From Clostridiales bacterium (lineage in GTDB: Bacteria > Bacillota > Clostridia > Lachnospirales > Lachnospiraceae), in assembly GCA_021201535.1 (NCBI GenBank), contig JAJQEU010000120.1, positions 33,926 to 97,925 of the forward strand: DNA of 64,000 nt. Direction: 5' to 3'. Shown here in pieces: positions 40,940-50,171 of this stretch (position 1 is its first letter; the number at the start of each line of letters is the position of its first letter). The translations under genes were made by a program, and so were the position numbers. The notes under the pieces were generated by a model. It saw nothing but the letters and a program-made list of their open reading frames with translations, was not told the DNA's origin and did not search any database.

Positions 40940-42703
40940 TCAGTCCGCGTTCCCGGCAAGGATCGCCGTCACCTGCGCGTCCGTCAGGCTGCACCGGTAA
41001 AACGTGGAATAGAACTGCTTCACATAGCTCACGACGTCACTGTACGTACAGGTACCCTGAATCTGATACGCGGCCCAGACCGCCTCCAGAATACTCTCGG
41101 CGCTTCCCTCCATCCAGTCGCCCAGACCGCAGGGATTCACATACACCTCATAGTCCCTGCTGATATAGGCCTGTATGGACTGGCCGCTGCCGGTCAGGAA
41201 ATGTCCGTTCAGCTCCTGCGGGTACACGGACAGCATGCCGCTTCCCGAATCACGGTCCGTCTCCAGCTGCGTTTTGACCGACTGAGACGCCGCGATCAGC
41301 GCCGGATAGTTATCCTCTCCGAGGTTATAGAGCAGAGCATTGTTCATCGATTCATACAGATAGCTGCCGGTCAGGTTCTTGACGCTACATGATATCAGGG
41401 AAAACTGATTTAAATAAATATAATCCACCGTGGCCGCCGCCGCGACATAGCTGCCCCCGCGCGTATTTTTCGACGGAGAGCTGTAGTTATTATAAACACC
41501 TGCCAGCTCCCACATGTCATCCGCCGGACTGGAGCTTAAATGACTGCCGACGGCAAGACCGTACTGCGACGACCAGGAAAAGCTGCCGCTGGTCGTGGAA
41601 AACGAGAGCTGCGCACTGCTGTCCCATCCGGACACATACATCGTGTATTTCCAGGATTCATATCCGCTCACCGCCTCCGTCACCTGGCTGCAGAAAGAGG
41701 TATAGGCCTCCTTCATGGAAGAAGAATGATCCGTGCCCAGCGCGGACGCCGCGGTCTCCACCGAGGCGAGTATATCGCTGTAACTCTCGAACGACAGCGC
41801 CGTACAGCTTACGCCCAGTTCTGTCAATGTGGTGACATCCGCCTCATTCAGTGCAGACGCGTCCATCAGACAGCCGGACGGAATCGTACCGTCAGCCGTC
41901 AGCTCACTCAGTCCGGATTCACTCAGCGTGCCGGTGCTGTCGCCGTCCCAGAGAATCACAATGCCCGAAATCTCATCCGCGGGAAAATACGCCGACATCG
42001 CCGCATAGGTCGTCGCGTCTGTCGCGGCGACCGAACCCGATCCTCCCAGCATCTGTGTCAGAATCGCGGCCTCCCCGGTGGCGATCACCGTGCCGTAGCT
42101 TAAAGAAAGCTCTCCGTCGCTCAGATCGCCGCCGCCCACGTTCAGGCTGCTGCCGTCGTCGTCATCATCCGCATTGATACCGGCATTATTCTCATCATTG
42201 GAATCGCCGCTGCCGCTTCCCGCGTCTTCCTCCCCGGAATCAGAAGCGGAGCCGCTGCCGCCCGTAGAGCTGCTGGACGAGTTGCCGCCGCTCTGGACGG
42301 TTCCGGAGGAATCGGAGGATGTACCGGTTCCGCTCGACGAGGAGTCAGATACGCTCGCATCCGCGGAAGCGAGATTGCTCTCCCCCAGGCTGGAAGCGTT
42401 TTCATTGTAGGAGGTATTCGCACCGGCGCTGTCATCATCCGCATTGTCGTCGTGCATCTGTTCCGACTCGTCATAGTTGCGGTCTTTTTCCGAATCCTCA
42501 TCCTCCTCCTTGGAAGCGATATCCTCATCCTCCTCCTCGTTCTCCTCATCATTGTCAATCAGTTCATCGTCATCCCGGATATCCTCTGAATCCTGATTGT
42601 ACTCAATCTGCTCGAACGCCAGACTTTCCTTGCACCCGGTAAGACCCGCGGGTATCAGGGCGATGAGAAGCAACGCCATTACTTTCTTATAACAGAATTT
42701 CAT
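40940..42703 (-). CDS. Copy B substrate-binding lipoprotein with acidic tether
   Basis: 587 aa. Lipobox IPAGLTGC (Cys ~24). A very acidic linker of about 170 residues follows (DNDEENEEEDEDIASKEEDE and on), including Ser/Gly runs. The binding domain has GTVIATGEAAILTQMLGGSGSVAA, ILWDGDSTGTLSESGL, and the end QIQGTCTYSDVVSYVKQFYSTFYRCSLTD. It lacks the usual PDVV-type motif, reading GTIPSGCLMDAS there. Start ATG 42703; a GTG at 42715 is in frame but closer to the GGGAGG than usual. 24 bp after the TgpA-like gene, last gene of copy B. Confidence 0.75.
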   Translation of the reverse strand: MKFCYKKVMALLLIALIPAGLTGCKESLAFEQIEYNQDSEDIRDDDELIDNDEENEEEDEDIASKEEDEDSEKDRNYDESEQMHDDNADDDSAGANTSYNENASSLGESNLASADASVSDSSSSGTGTSSDSSGTVQSGGNSSSSSTGGSGSASDSGEEDAGSGSGDSNDENNAGINADDDDDGSSLNVGGGDLSDGELSLSYGTVIATGEAAILTQMLGGSGSVAATDATTYAAMSAYFPADEISGIVILWDGDSTGTLSESGLSELTADGTIPSGCLMDASALNEADVTTLTELGVSCTALSFESYSDILASVETAASALGTDHSSSMKEAYTSFCSQVTEAVSGYESWKYTMYVSGWDSSAQLSFSTTSGSFSWSSQYGLAVGSHLSSSPADDMWELAGVYNNYSSPSKNTRGGSYVAAAATVDYIYLNQFSLISCSVKNLTGSYLYESMNNALLYNLGEDNYPALIAASQSVKTQLETDRDSGSGMLSVYPQELNGHFLTGSGQSIQAYISRDYEVYVNPCGLGDWMEGSAESILEAVWAAYQIQGTCTYSDVVSYVKQFYSTFYRCSLTDAQVTAILAGNAD

Positions 42704-42727
42704 TTCGTACCGCACCTCCCTTGCACA

Positions 42728-44071
42728 TCAGAGCCGGAACTGTTTCCACAGATATTTAAATCCGCACAGCTTCCGACATACCTTCCAGAATCTTCCATAG
42801 TAAACAAGATACTGATCATATTCCTCCTGTGTCGGCGAAATGCCGCCGTAGGCCAGCCGGGAGAATATCTCGCTCAGATCCATCCAAGACGGTCCCCCCT
42901 CATCCAGCAGCATGGTATCCGATTCCACACGCTTCGCGAAGCAAATGGGTGAATCGTACTTTTTCCCGCTGATATGCAGGATCTGCATCTTTTTCCGGAG
43001 CAGATAATACAGCAGACGGATCTGCGTCTCTCTGTCTTCCTGCTTCTGCAGCTTTTCCAGCCAGATGATATGTCTGCGCCGGAAACGGCGAATCGCCAAC
43101 ACCACAACCAGAGCCGCGGCGCAGATCAGGATAATGAGCAGAATCGGATAATCCTGCAGGAAGATCTGCGCGATACGGTTCACGGAAATGCTCTGATCCT
43201 GCTGTGTGGCGAGATCCTCCGTCAGGGAAGCATCCTCCTCCGGCGCGGTATCCACATCGCCTTCGATCTCCTCATCCTCCTGCATCTCATCATTCAGCTC
43301 ATCACTCTCCGTCTCATAATCCTCCACCTCAGCCGTATATTCATTCCGGTCGATCAGAACCTTTTTCTTTGATATGCCGATGCGCTCCAGCACATCGACG
43401 GACACGACTCTCGTGATTAGCTTCACGTCCAGCACCGGGGGCTGCATCGGGGAAATAATTCCGAACCAGACACCCGCCGTGAGCGTGATGGCCAGCACCA
43501 CGGCCACAACCGACGTTCCCATCAGCGGCAGAAACGCGTGGCTGCGCGCGTCCGCGTGGATGATCTGATGCCGGTATCTGCTGTATAGATAGAGCACCGA
43601 CGCGGCCAGAAGGAAAATCACAAGTGCCCAGACGGAAAAATCATACAGGCAGACACAGATCCAGGCATGGGCGATCGCTCCGACGACCGCGAATATACCG
43701 CTTCCCAGCCGGGTGCGTCCGGCGATGAAGGCCAGCACCGCGATCACGATAACCACCAGATAACAGACGCCCCAGTTATCCTCCGTCACGTCCGTCTCGA
43801 TTACAGAGTAGCCCACACGGTAACAGACGACGATCAGGAGCGCCGCGATCACGATCAGAACCGGTATGCCGATCATTTTTGTCCTGCTGCTGTAGTTAAC
43901 CAGAAACAGCGCCGCCAGAACCACCGCGGTCACGGCGATAAACATGCCATAAGAGGTATACATCTCGTCCGTCAGCTTAAAGCTCTGCAGTACGTTTACG
44001 CAGAGCGCGACCGCCGCAACCAGACTGAGGATAAATTCCGGAATCGCGTGAATCACATATCTTCGGATCAT
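42728..44071 (-). CDS. Copy B TgpA/DUF4129-like membrane protein without transglutaminase core
   Basis: 447 aa. Six helices in residues ~5-215, a segment starting LERIGISKKKVLIDRNEYTA and running into an acidic stretch (DELNDEMQEDEEIEGDVD), a helix at ~300-320 (PILLIILICAAALVVVLAI), then DLSEIFSRLAYGGISPTQEE. No Cys-His-Asp triad between the helices. ATG 44071 overlaps the DUF58 stop (ATGA) after GGAAGGGGGGAAG; the ORF start at 44119 is not needed. Confidence 0.75.
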   Translation of the reverse strand: MIRRYVIHAIPEFILSLVAAVALCVNVLQSFKLTDEMYTSYGMFIAVTAVVLAALFLVNYSSRTKMIGIPVLIVIAALLIVVCYRVGYSVIETDVTEDNWGVCYLVVIVIAVLAFIAGRTRLGSGIFAVVGAIAHAWICVCLYDFSVWALVIFLLAASVLYLYSRYRHQIIHADARSHAFLPLMGTSVVAVVLAITLTAGVWFGIISPMQPPVLDVKLITRVVSVDVLERIGISKKKVLIDRNEYTAEVEDYETESDELNDEMQEDEEIEGDVDTAPEEDASLTEDLATQQDQSISVNRIAQIFLQDYPILLIILICAAALVVVLAIRRFRRRHIIWLEKLQKQEDRETQIRLLYYLLRKKMQILHISGKKYDSPICFAKRVESDTMLLDEGGPSWMDLSEIFSRLAYGGISPTQEEYDQYLVYYGRFWKVCRKLCGFKYLWKQFRL

Positions 44072-45297
44072 CCCAGCTTCCCCCCTTCCAGCATCTTCGG
44101 ATCCGCGTAGGCAAACCACGGAATCCGGTACGCGTCCAGGCTGCGCAGCGGCGCCAGTGCCTCCGCCTCCTGCAGTTCCGTCAATCCTTTCGGCAGCACC
44201 AGAAGAAGAGACGGATATCTGCCTCTCAGGTGGATCCTTGTCAGCAGCTCGATCGTCTCCGTCGTCACCTCAGAGGTCACGAGCGCCACATTGTTTTTTC
44301 CGTACAGATCGACACAAGAGCGGTGCAGCAGCTGTTCCACCGGGTAATCATGTTTGTCCGAAACAATCTTCGGCATGTCCAACACCATACGGTCCAGCTC
44401 TTCCTGCTTCTGAAACGTGCGCGATCTGCGCATCCTGCTTTTGTCAAAAAAATAAAGCTCATGATCCAGATGGTTGGAGATAGCATAGCTGCACAGGGCA
44501 CACGCGCCCTCCACCAGACCGTCATACAGATCCATCCGCACCTCGGGATCCTCCCGGCTGCTGAACAGATCCAGAATGATACCGAGACCCGTCATACCGA
44601 TCGTCACCATCTGTTTTGTCATATAAGCGCTGGCATGCGCGGAGAGCTTCCAGTGAATACTTTTGATCGGATCGCCCTGCTCATATTCGCGCACACCGAT
44701 ATAATCCATACCGTCCCGGTCTGACGACTGGCGCGCCATCGGATTTTCATCGTTCACCTCGTGGGAAAGCGGAAAACCGGCCAGCTTCCAGACATGGGGC
44801 AGCACCTGTACCACATGCTCCGCGCCTCCGCCGCCTTCCTTTGAAAAAATCCCCATCAGATCACCGATGCGCATTCTGCGGACTGATACGGTGTACTCTC
44901 CGATATGGGTAAAGCGAACGTCCATATTTACCTCGCGCTGTTCAAACGGCGTCAGCGCCATCTCTGTGTCCAGCGTGCTGTCCACCCCGCCGAACAGATC
45001 AGACAGGCAGAGCGTCACGCGCAGCGACGGAAACACCAGCGGCCCTTTGTTGTGCAGACGCAGCCCGAAGCTCTGCTGATCCCCTCTTCTGCAGAAAGCG
45101 GTCTCGCCGCCTTCCTCCCAGGAAAGGCTTTTATTCAGTGCCAGCAGATAGAGCCCCGAGATCAGACTCAGGAACAGAAACACCAGCAGCGGAAAGTACC
45201 CCGCCGGGCTCGCCAGAAACAGCGCAGGCAGAAAACAGAGGAAGCACGCGATCGCCCAGAGCAGAGGGCGAAGGATTTTCTTCATCATCCGTTTCAT
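44068..45297 (-). CDS. Copy B DUF58 (VWA-like) membrane-anchored protein
   Basis: 409 aa, two N-terminal helices, signature VREYEQGDPIKSIHWKLSAHAS near residue 205, end LAPLRSLDAYRIPWFAYADP. It begins inside the MoxR stop codon (ATGA, 45297-45294), so MoxR and DUF58 are coupled. Confidence 0.87.
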   Translation of the reverse strand: MKRMMKKILRPLLWAIACFLCFLPALFLASPAGYFPLLVFLFLSLISGLYLLALNKSLSWEEGGETAFCRRGDQQSFGLRLHNKGPLVFPSLRVTLCLSDLFGGVDSTLDTEMALTPFEQREVNMDVRFTHIGEYTVSVRRMRIGDLMGIFSKEGGGGAEHVVQVLPHVWKLAGFPLSHEVNDENPMARQSSDRDGMDYIGVREYEQGDPIKSIHWKLSAHASAYMTKQMVTIGMTGLGIILDLFSSREDPEVRMDLYDGLVEGACALCSYAISNHLDHELYFFDKSRMRRSRTFQKQEELDRMVLDMPKIVSDKHDYPVEQLLHRSCVDLYGKNNVALVTSEVTTETIELLTRIHLRGRYPSLLLVLPKGLTELQEAEALAPLRSLDAYRIPWFAYADPKMLEGGKLG

Positions 45298-46277
45298 TTT
45301 TTCTCTCCAATCGGTACCGCCACGCTCTCGATCACATTTCTGACAACATCCTTCTGCGTCTTCCCCGCCACGGTCGCCTCATGGGTCAGCGTGATGCGGT
45401 GGGCCAGAATGTGAGGCGCCAGATACTGAATATCATCCGGCGTCACATACTCTCTGCCGTTCATCATCGCATAGACGCGGGACGCGTTCACCAGGAAAAT
45501 GCCGCCGCGGGGCGAGGAACCGAGCACGGTATCCGCACTGGTACGGGTCGCGCTGACAAGCTCGGCAATGTAGGTCGCCAGCATCGGCTCCACATATACC
45601 CGGCGGGCCAGGGCAATCAGATTTCTTACCTCGTCCTTTCCGACCACAGGCTGAAGATTCTTCTTCTGCTCCTTCGGCATCAGGATCACCTTCGCCTCCT
45701 CCTGAAGATCCAGATATCCGACAGACATCTTTAAAAGGAAACGGTCCAGCTGCGCGTCCGGCAGCGGATACGTGCCGAAAGACTCGATCGGATTCTGCGT
45801 CGCCATAACCATAAACGGCTCATCCAGCGCGTAGGTGCGGCTGTCCACCGTCACCTGCTTTTCTTCCATCGCCTCCAGCAGAGCCGCCTGCGTCTTGGCC
45901 GAGGCCCGGTTGATCTCGTCCGCCAGGATCAGGTTGCTCATCACGCCGCCCGGGCGGAACTCAAACTCTCCGGATTTCTGGTTATAAACCGAAAAACCGC
46001 AGACATCCGACGGCATCAGATCCGGTGTAAACTGAATACGGGAAAACCCGCAGTCAATACTTTTCGCTACGGAGGAGACCAGGCTTGTCTTTCCTACACC
46101 CGGAACATCCTCCAGAAGCACATGCCCTTCCGACAGCAGAGCCAGGACAACCAGCTCGATCGCCTCCCTTTTCCCCAGGATCACGGTGCCGACATTCTCA
46201 ATGATCTTCTGCACGTCGGCGGACGCGGCCTGCGCCTCCTCCCGCGTCAGATTCTGACTGATTACTTTTTCTTCCAT
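45294..46277 (-). CDS. Copy B MoxR-type AAA+ ATPase
   Basis: 327 aa. Walker A EDVPGVGKTSL, Walker B NLILADEINRA, MATQNPIESFGTYPLPDAQLDRF, and SSPRGGIFLVNASRVYA. N-terminal ~25 residues carry Ala/Glu-rich helix. GGAGG is nine bases upstream. It follows permease 2 by 68 bp. Confidence 0.93.
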   Translation of the reverse strand: MEEKVISQNLTREEAQAASADVQKIIENVGTVILGKREAIELVVLALLSEGHVLLEDVPGVGKTSLVSSVAKSIDCGFSRIQFTPDLMPSDVCGFSVYNQKSGEFEFRPGGVMSNLILADEINRASAKTQAALLEAMEEKQVTVDSRTYALDEPFMVMATQNPIESFGTYPLPDAQLDRFLLKMSVGYLDLQEEAKVILMPKEQKKNLQPVVGKDEVRNLIALARRVYVEPMLATYIAELVSATRTSADTVLGSSPRGGIFLVNASRVYAMMNGREYVTPDDIQYLAPHILAHRITLTHEATVAGKTQKDVVRNVIESVAVPIGEKK

Positions 46278-46345
46278 AGTGCTATGCCTCCATCAAAAAT
46301 TTGTAAGCGCCTCCAGACAACGCGTCTCAGAGTATAAAACATTCC

Positions 46346-47494
46346 CTACTGCTCCATTGTTGAAAAGATGGTCTTCTGTCTTCGGATTACCCAGATCAGC
46401 AAAGGTACAGCCAGTAAACTGATGATATTTCCCAACGGTATCTGATACTCGTTGATATATGTATAGCCCCTGATAAAATTCGAACATAAAAGTATGATCC
46501 CGCCCCACGCGGCTGACGTCCAGAGCAGATCCCGGAAATCTGCCCCATAGATATAACGGCACATCAGCGGAACGACCGTCGCCAGCATGCCGACATTCCC
46601 GGCATGGATCATGGCGGTGGCCGTCAGGATACCGCCGGCAAAAATCCCGTAAAACCGAAGAAACTTCGCGCGGACTCCCACCGAATGCGCGTCCTCGTCG
46701 TCAAAGCTGACAACGTTAAACGAAAAACGCATCAGGATGAGAGGCGTCATCGTAATCGCCGCCACAATCACCAGTATGAGCAGATCGGAGAAGCTGTCAA
46801 AGTAATCCTGGCTGTTCTGGGCAAACTCCTGATACAGCGTCAGCGTATCCGTATCCATACTGGACTGGAGATAGTTCATGACAATCCGGAACAGCCGATT
46901 CACGATCGTCCCGACGATCAGCAGATCCGAAACATTAAATCTCTTTCCGCCTACCAGCTTTCCGGCTCCCATGATGACAAGCAGAACGCCGATCGAGATG
47001 CCGTAGCTCAGAACATAGCGTTCGGTCGCCATATTGTACGCCTCCTCCGCGTAGAGGATGACCAGAATCATCTGTGCCAGCTGCACGCCGGAGGAAACGC
47101 CCAGCATGGTCGGCACCGCCATCGGATTGCGCATGGACGTCTGATAGACGGTGCCGGACAATGCCAGCACCGCGCCGGACAGAAGCATCAGCAGCAGGTT
47201 CTGCAGCCTCGCAATGATCACGCCGTATCCGTTTCCGAGAACCGCGTAATTCTGTGCCAGAAGCTCGGATTTCACCGCGGAAGATGCACCGATCGACAGA
47301 AATTTAATACGGAGAAACGACACAAAGCATCTCCCCACATAGAGAGGATCGTAGATTCTGACGCCGCGCCCCTGTATGCAGAGATACAGGACGGCGATCA
47401 CGATCACAACGACCAGAACGAAAAGTCTTCTTTTCCTCTGCTTTTTCTTCTCCGCCTGACGGATGGCGCGGATTTGCTCAAGACCAGTCTGCAT
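46346..47494 (-). CDS. Copy B FecCD-type permease 2
   Basis: 382 aa, about ten helices, N-terminus MQTGLEQIRAIRQAEKKKQR similar to copy A. Motifs MRNPMAVPTMLGVSSGVQLA, VSFDDEDAHSVGV, GNVGMLATVVPLMCRYIYGAD. Overlaps permease 1 by 17 bp, as in copy A. GGAGG lies seven bases before the ATG. Confidence 0.9.
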   Translation of the reverse strand: MQTGLEQIRAIRQAEKKKQRKRRLFVLVVVIVIAVLYLCIQGRGVRIYDPLYVGRCFVSFLRIKFLSIGASSAVKSELLAQNYAVLGNGYGVIIARLQNLLLMLLSGAVLALSGTVYQTSMRNPMAVPTMLGVSSGVQLAQMILVILYAEEAYNMATERYVLSYGISIGVLLVIMGAGKLVGGKRFNVSDLLIVGTIVNRLFRIVMNYLQSSMDTDTLTLYQEFAQNSQDYFDSFSDLLILVIVAAITMTPLILMRFSFNVVSFDDEDAHSVGVRAKFLRFYGIFAGGILTATAMIHAGNVGMLATVVPLMCRYIYGADFRDLLWTSAAWGGIILLCSNFIRGYTYINEYQIPLGNIISLLAVPLLIWVIRRQKTIFSTMEQ

Positions 47495-48791
47495 GTCGGT
47501 TCCTCCTGTAGAAAATGATAAAGAATGCGGACATGATACTGCATATGACTCCGGTATACATATTAAACCGGCTCAGCTGAGCCATCATATAACAGAGATC
47601 GTAGACCAGAAGCGTCGCGATACCCCCTAATAACGCCGAGGCGGGTATCAGCTTTTTAAAATCGGGTCCCACCAGATACCGGGCAAAATGCGGCATCATA
47701 AATCCCACCATGGATACCTGTCCGCAGAACGCCAGGACAACCGCGGATAATATGGTACAGAAAACGATCAGAATATTGCGGGAGCGCGTGACATTGATGC
47801 CCATGGCTCTCGCCTCCGCCTCGCCGAACACAATAATGTTGACCTTTCCTGACATCGCGAAGACAATCACACTGCAGACCAGGATCGGCAGCGCCATCAA
47901 AAGCAGCTCTGACCAGGAGAACGTCTCCCCCATATAACTGCCTCCGATCAGCGTCGTGACCGCGGCCGCCGATTCCTCATCCCCGTAAACGCTCAGATAA
48001 TACTGCACGAGCTGCCCGATCTCGCTGATCAGCGTAGAGAAGATTGATCCCGCCAGCAGCAGAGCCACCGTGGATATCTTTCCGCGGCCGGCAGCCATGG
48101 AGATCAGAAGAATCAGCGCGACGCCGGCAAAGCATCCCACCAGAATACACAGCTGCTGCGCACAGCGCTGAAAAATATTCATGGATTGCCACCATGCGAT
48201 GATCTCATTGCCTGTCACGGCGGAGACGACCGTCGTACCGCTGATATAGGCAGTCCCCACCGACGCCGAGCTGTAAAACACCAGTATGTAAAAAATGCCG
48301 CCCAGCGTACCGCCGGCGTTGACGCCCATCGTCGTCGGCGACGCCATCGGGTTCTGGAACAGTCCCTGGTATACGGCACCCGTCACGGACATGGCATACC
48401 CCGCCAGGATCGCCACAAGCATGGAACAGAGGATCGCTCCGAAAGACTGGCTGTCGCCAGATGTGATAAACGCGATCAGCGAGCTGGTCCGATAGACCAC
48501 CAGTTCCCTGAACTCCGCCAGGGAATAGGAAAACTGAGGAAGCTGAAATCCCTCCATAAAACCCGAAATAATACCATATGGGAGCAGACACAGCGATAAA
48601 AGCAGAAATACCGCCAGGACAGCGATCAGCATCACAACCCTCCGCGTGCCCGCGGACATCGTGTAGCGCGCCTGTGCGTCACTCTTATACAGCGTACCCA
48701 TCTCCTCCTCCATGCGAAGCTGAATCTTCTGATCCATGTCCTGCTTCCGGGTCTCGCTGATGTTGCTGCCACTGTTTTTTTTCAAACCCAT
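47478..48791 (-). CDS. Copy B FecCD-type permease 1
   Basis: 437 aa with a ~50-residue charged N-terminal extension (KQDMDQKIQLRMEEEMGTLY, matching 'MKMNEGNGTLY' of copy A). Motifs FQNPMASPTTMGVNAGGTLGG, IVFGEAEARAMGINV, GQVSMVGFMMPHFARYLVGPDFK. The Thr-Leu-Tyr block shared with copy A suggests a specific cytoplasmic contact. Confidence 0.9.
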   Translation of the reverse strand: MGLKKNSGSNISETRKQDMDQKIQLRMEEEMGTLYKSDAQARYTMSAGTRRVVMLIAVLAVFLLLSLCLLPYGIISGFMEGFQLPQFSYSLAEFRELVVYRTSSLIAFITSGDSQSFGAILCSMLVAILAGYAMSVTGAVYQGLFQNPMASPTTMGVNAGGTLGGIFYILVFYSSASVGTAYISGTTVVSAVTGNEIIAWWQSMNIFQRCAQQLCILVGCFAGVALILLISMAAGRGKISTVALLLAGSIFSTLISEIGQLVQYYLSVYGDEESAAAVTTLIGGSYMGETFSWSELLLMALPILVCSVIVFAMSGKVNIIVFGEAEARAMGINVTRSRNILIVFCTILSAVVLAFCGQVSMVGFMMPHFARYLVGPDFKKLIPASALLGGIATLLVYDLCYMMAQLSRFNMYTGVICSIMSAFFIIFYRRNRHADWS

Positions 48792-48899
48792 AAGCCTTAT
48801 TTCCTTTCAACACAAACGGAACCCCGTGTAAAAATTACCAGGATTCCGTCCCCACATGATATCACAAAGTAAAAAGATTATTAATATGTCCTCTGATAT

Positions 48900-48958
48900 A
48901 ACCGTGTATTACCGGACAACACGGTTTTTCGTAACTGTCCAACACCTTCACAGTTACA
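48900..48958. repeat. Hairpin plus dispersed TTTCGTAACTG repeat, copy 3
   Basis: AACCGTGT/ACACGGTT hairpin at 48900-48926 followed by TTTCGTAACTGTCCAA then CACCTTCACAGTTAC (48927-48957). It fills the 192-bp spacer between the Gly/Met-rich gene and permease 1 of copy B. Confidence 0.75.
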
Positions 48959-48983
48959 GTTTTTCTTCATATCATCGCCGATC

Positions 48984-50054
48984 TCAGGTAATGCGAACAT
49001 CGTATTTCTGTTTTTGTCGATTGGCATAGACCATATCCATATAACCCGTTCCGGTCTGGCTGGATATCAGATTTCTTGATTTCGCGGCGTGCTCCGGTGC
49101 TCCGGACATTGTAAGCATGGCTCCCGGCGTCTGAATGGTACCGCCGACCAGTGTGCCCTGCGGCATATAAGAGGCGTCCGCGGTTCCTGCCTGTGCCGGT
49201 ATACCCGTGAAGCCCGCCGCTGATGTCCCTGCCGCCCCCGGCGTACCCGGTGCTTCTGCTGCTCCCGGCAGTCCCGGCGCTCCCGCTAACCCTGCCGCTC
49301 CCGGCAATCCCGTCATCCCCGACGCGGCCATATGCTGCAACGCCATCGCGCTCGGCATACCCGCCACCGCCGTCCGGGTCGTCTGGTTCAGCGTCAGCGA
49401 CCCGAACGCGAGACTGTCCACCGCAAGTGTCAGTGAATTCACCGGATTCGAGGTAAAAAACGGCTCGATCGAGGAGCGGCTCGTCAGCCCGAGATAGTTA
49501 AACGGTTTCTCAGCCGCCTGGCGAAGTCGTTCCGCTTCCATCGCCGCCGCAAGGGCAGCAGCCCGTGCAGCCTCCGCCTCGGCATTCTGCCGATCCACAC
49601 TCTTGATATTGTGTTCAGCCAGTTTCATCTCCGGCGTGTGGACAGTGCCGCCCGCCGGACGTTCCATCGCCTTCTCAACTGCCTCTGTCTCTTCTTTTTT
49701 TCTCTTCTTCGCAAAAATGCCGGTCATCTTCCGGTTCGATTTTCTGCGGAGGGATTTTTCTTTCTTTTTGGCGTCCTCCTGCTCCCATGCGTCGCGAACC
49801 ATCTTCACAGCGGATGTATTCGTTCCCTGATCGATGTCGTCCGACCGCTTCCAGCGGTCCACATCGTAGACATCGGAGGTATTGGTCTGCATATTCTGGG
49901 TGTTCTGGTTATTCTGATTCTGGCCGTTCATACCGCCCATCATACCGCCCATGCCGCCGCCCGGGCCGCCCATACCGCCCATGCCGCCCATGCCGCCACC
50001 GCCGCCGAGCATTCCTCCGATCATACCGCCGATGCCGCCCATTCCTCCTGGCAT
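48984..50054 (-). CDS. Gly/Met-rich protein with collagen-like tract, function unknown
   Basis: 356 aa, no signal peptide or membrane helix. Residues 1-45 are Gly and Met with few others (GGMGGMGGMGGPGGGMGG), then a Gln/Asn-rich patch. Residues ~75-130 are charged and basic (KKKEKSLRRKSNRKMTGIFA), ~140-180 Ala/Glu helical. A more ordered stretch FNYLGLTSRSSIEPFFTSN is near 190. Residues ~245-290 contain many Gly-X-Y triplets (GLPGAAGLAGAPGLPGAA). The end GYMDMVYANRQKQKYDVRIT is ordinary sequence. AAAGGAG is nine bases before the ATG. It follows the SPFH gene and precedes the permeases of copy B. I do not recognise a family. Confidence 0.75.
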   Translation of the reverse strand: MPGGMGGIGGMIGGMLGGGGGMGGMGGMGGPGGGMGGMMGGMNGQNQNNQNTQNMQTNTSDVYDVDRWKRSDDIDQGTNTSAVKMVRDAWEQEDAKKKEKSLRRKSNRKMTGIFAKKRKKEETEAVEKAMERPAGGTVHTPEMKLAEHNIKSVDRQNAEAEAARAAALAAAMEAERLRQAAEKPFNYLGLTSRSSIEPFFTSNPVNSLTLAVDSLAFGSLTLNQTTRTAVAGMPSAMALQHMAASGMTGLPGAAGLAGAPGLPGAAEAPGTPGAAGTSAAGFTGIPAQAGTADASYMPQGTLVGGTIQTPGAMLTMSGAPEHAAKSRNLISSQTGTGYMDMVYANRQKQKYDVRIT

Positions 50055-50077
50055 ATCATCACGCTCCTTTATTATGT

Positions 50078-50171
50078 GGGGTCAGACCCCGGGAAGAAAT
50101 TATAAAAATAATTAAAATTCTATAAAAATCACACTTAAATTTTTAATAAAAAATTACCGGGGTCAGACCCC
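50078..50171. repeat. Pair of GGGGTCAGACCCC palindromes around an AT-rich spacer
   Basis: GGGGTCAGACCCC at 50078-50090 and again at 50159-50171; the second contains the SPFH stop codon. The 68 bp between them are nearly all A and T. It looks like a miniature REP-type or mobile remnant. Confidence 0.7.
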
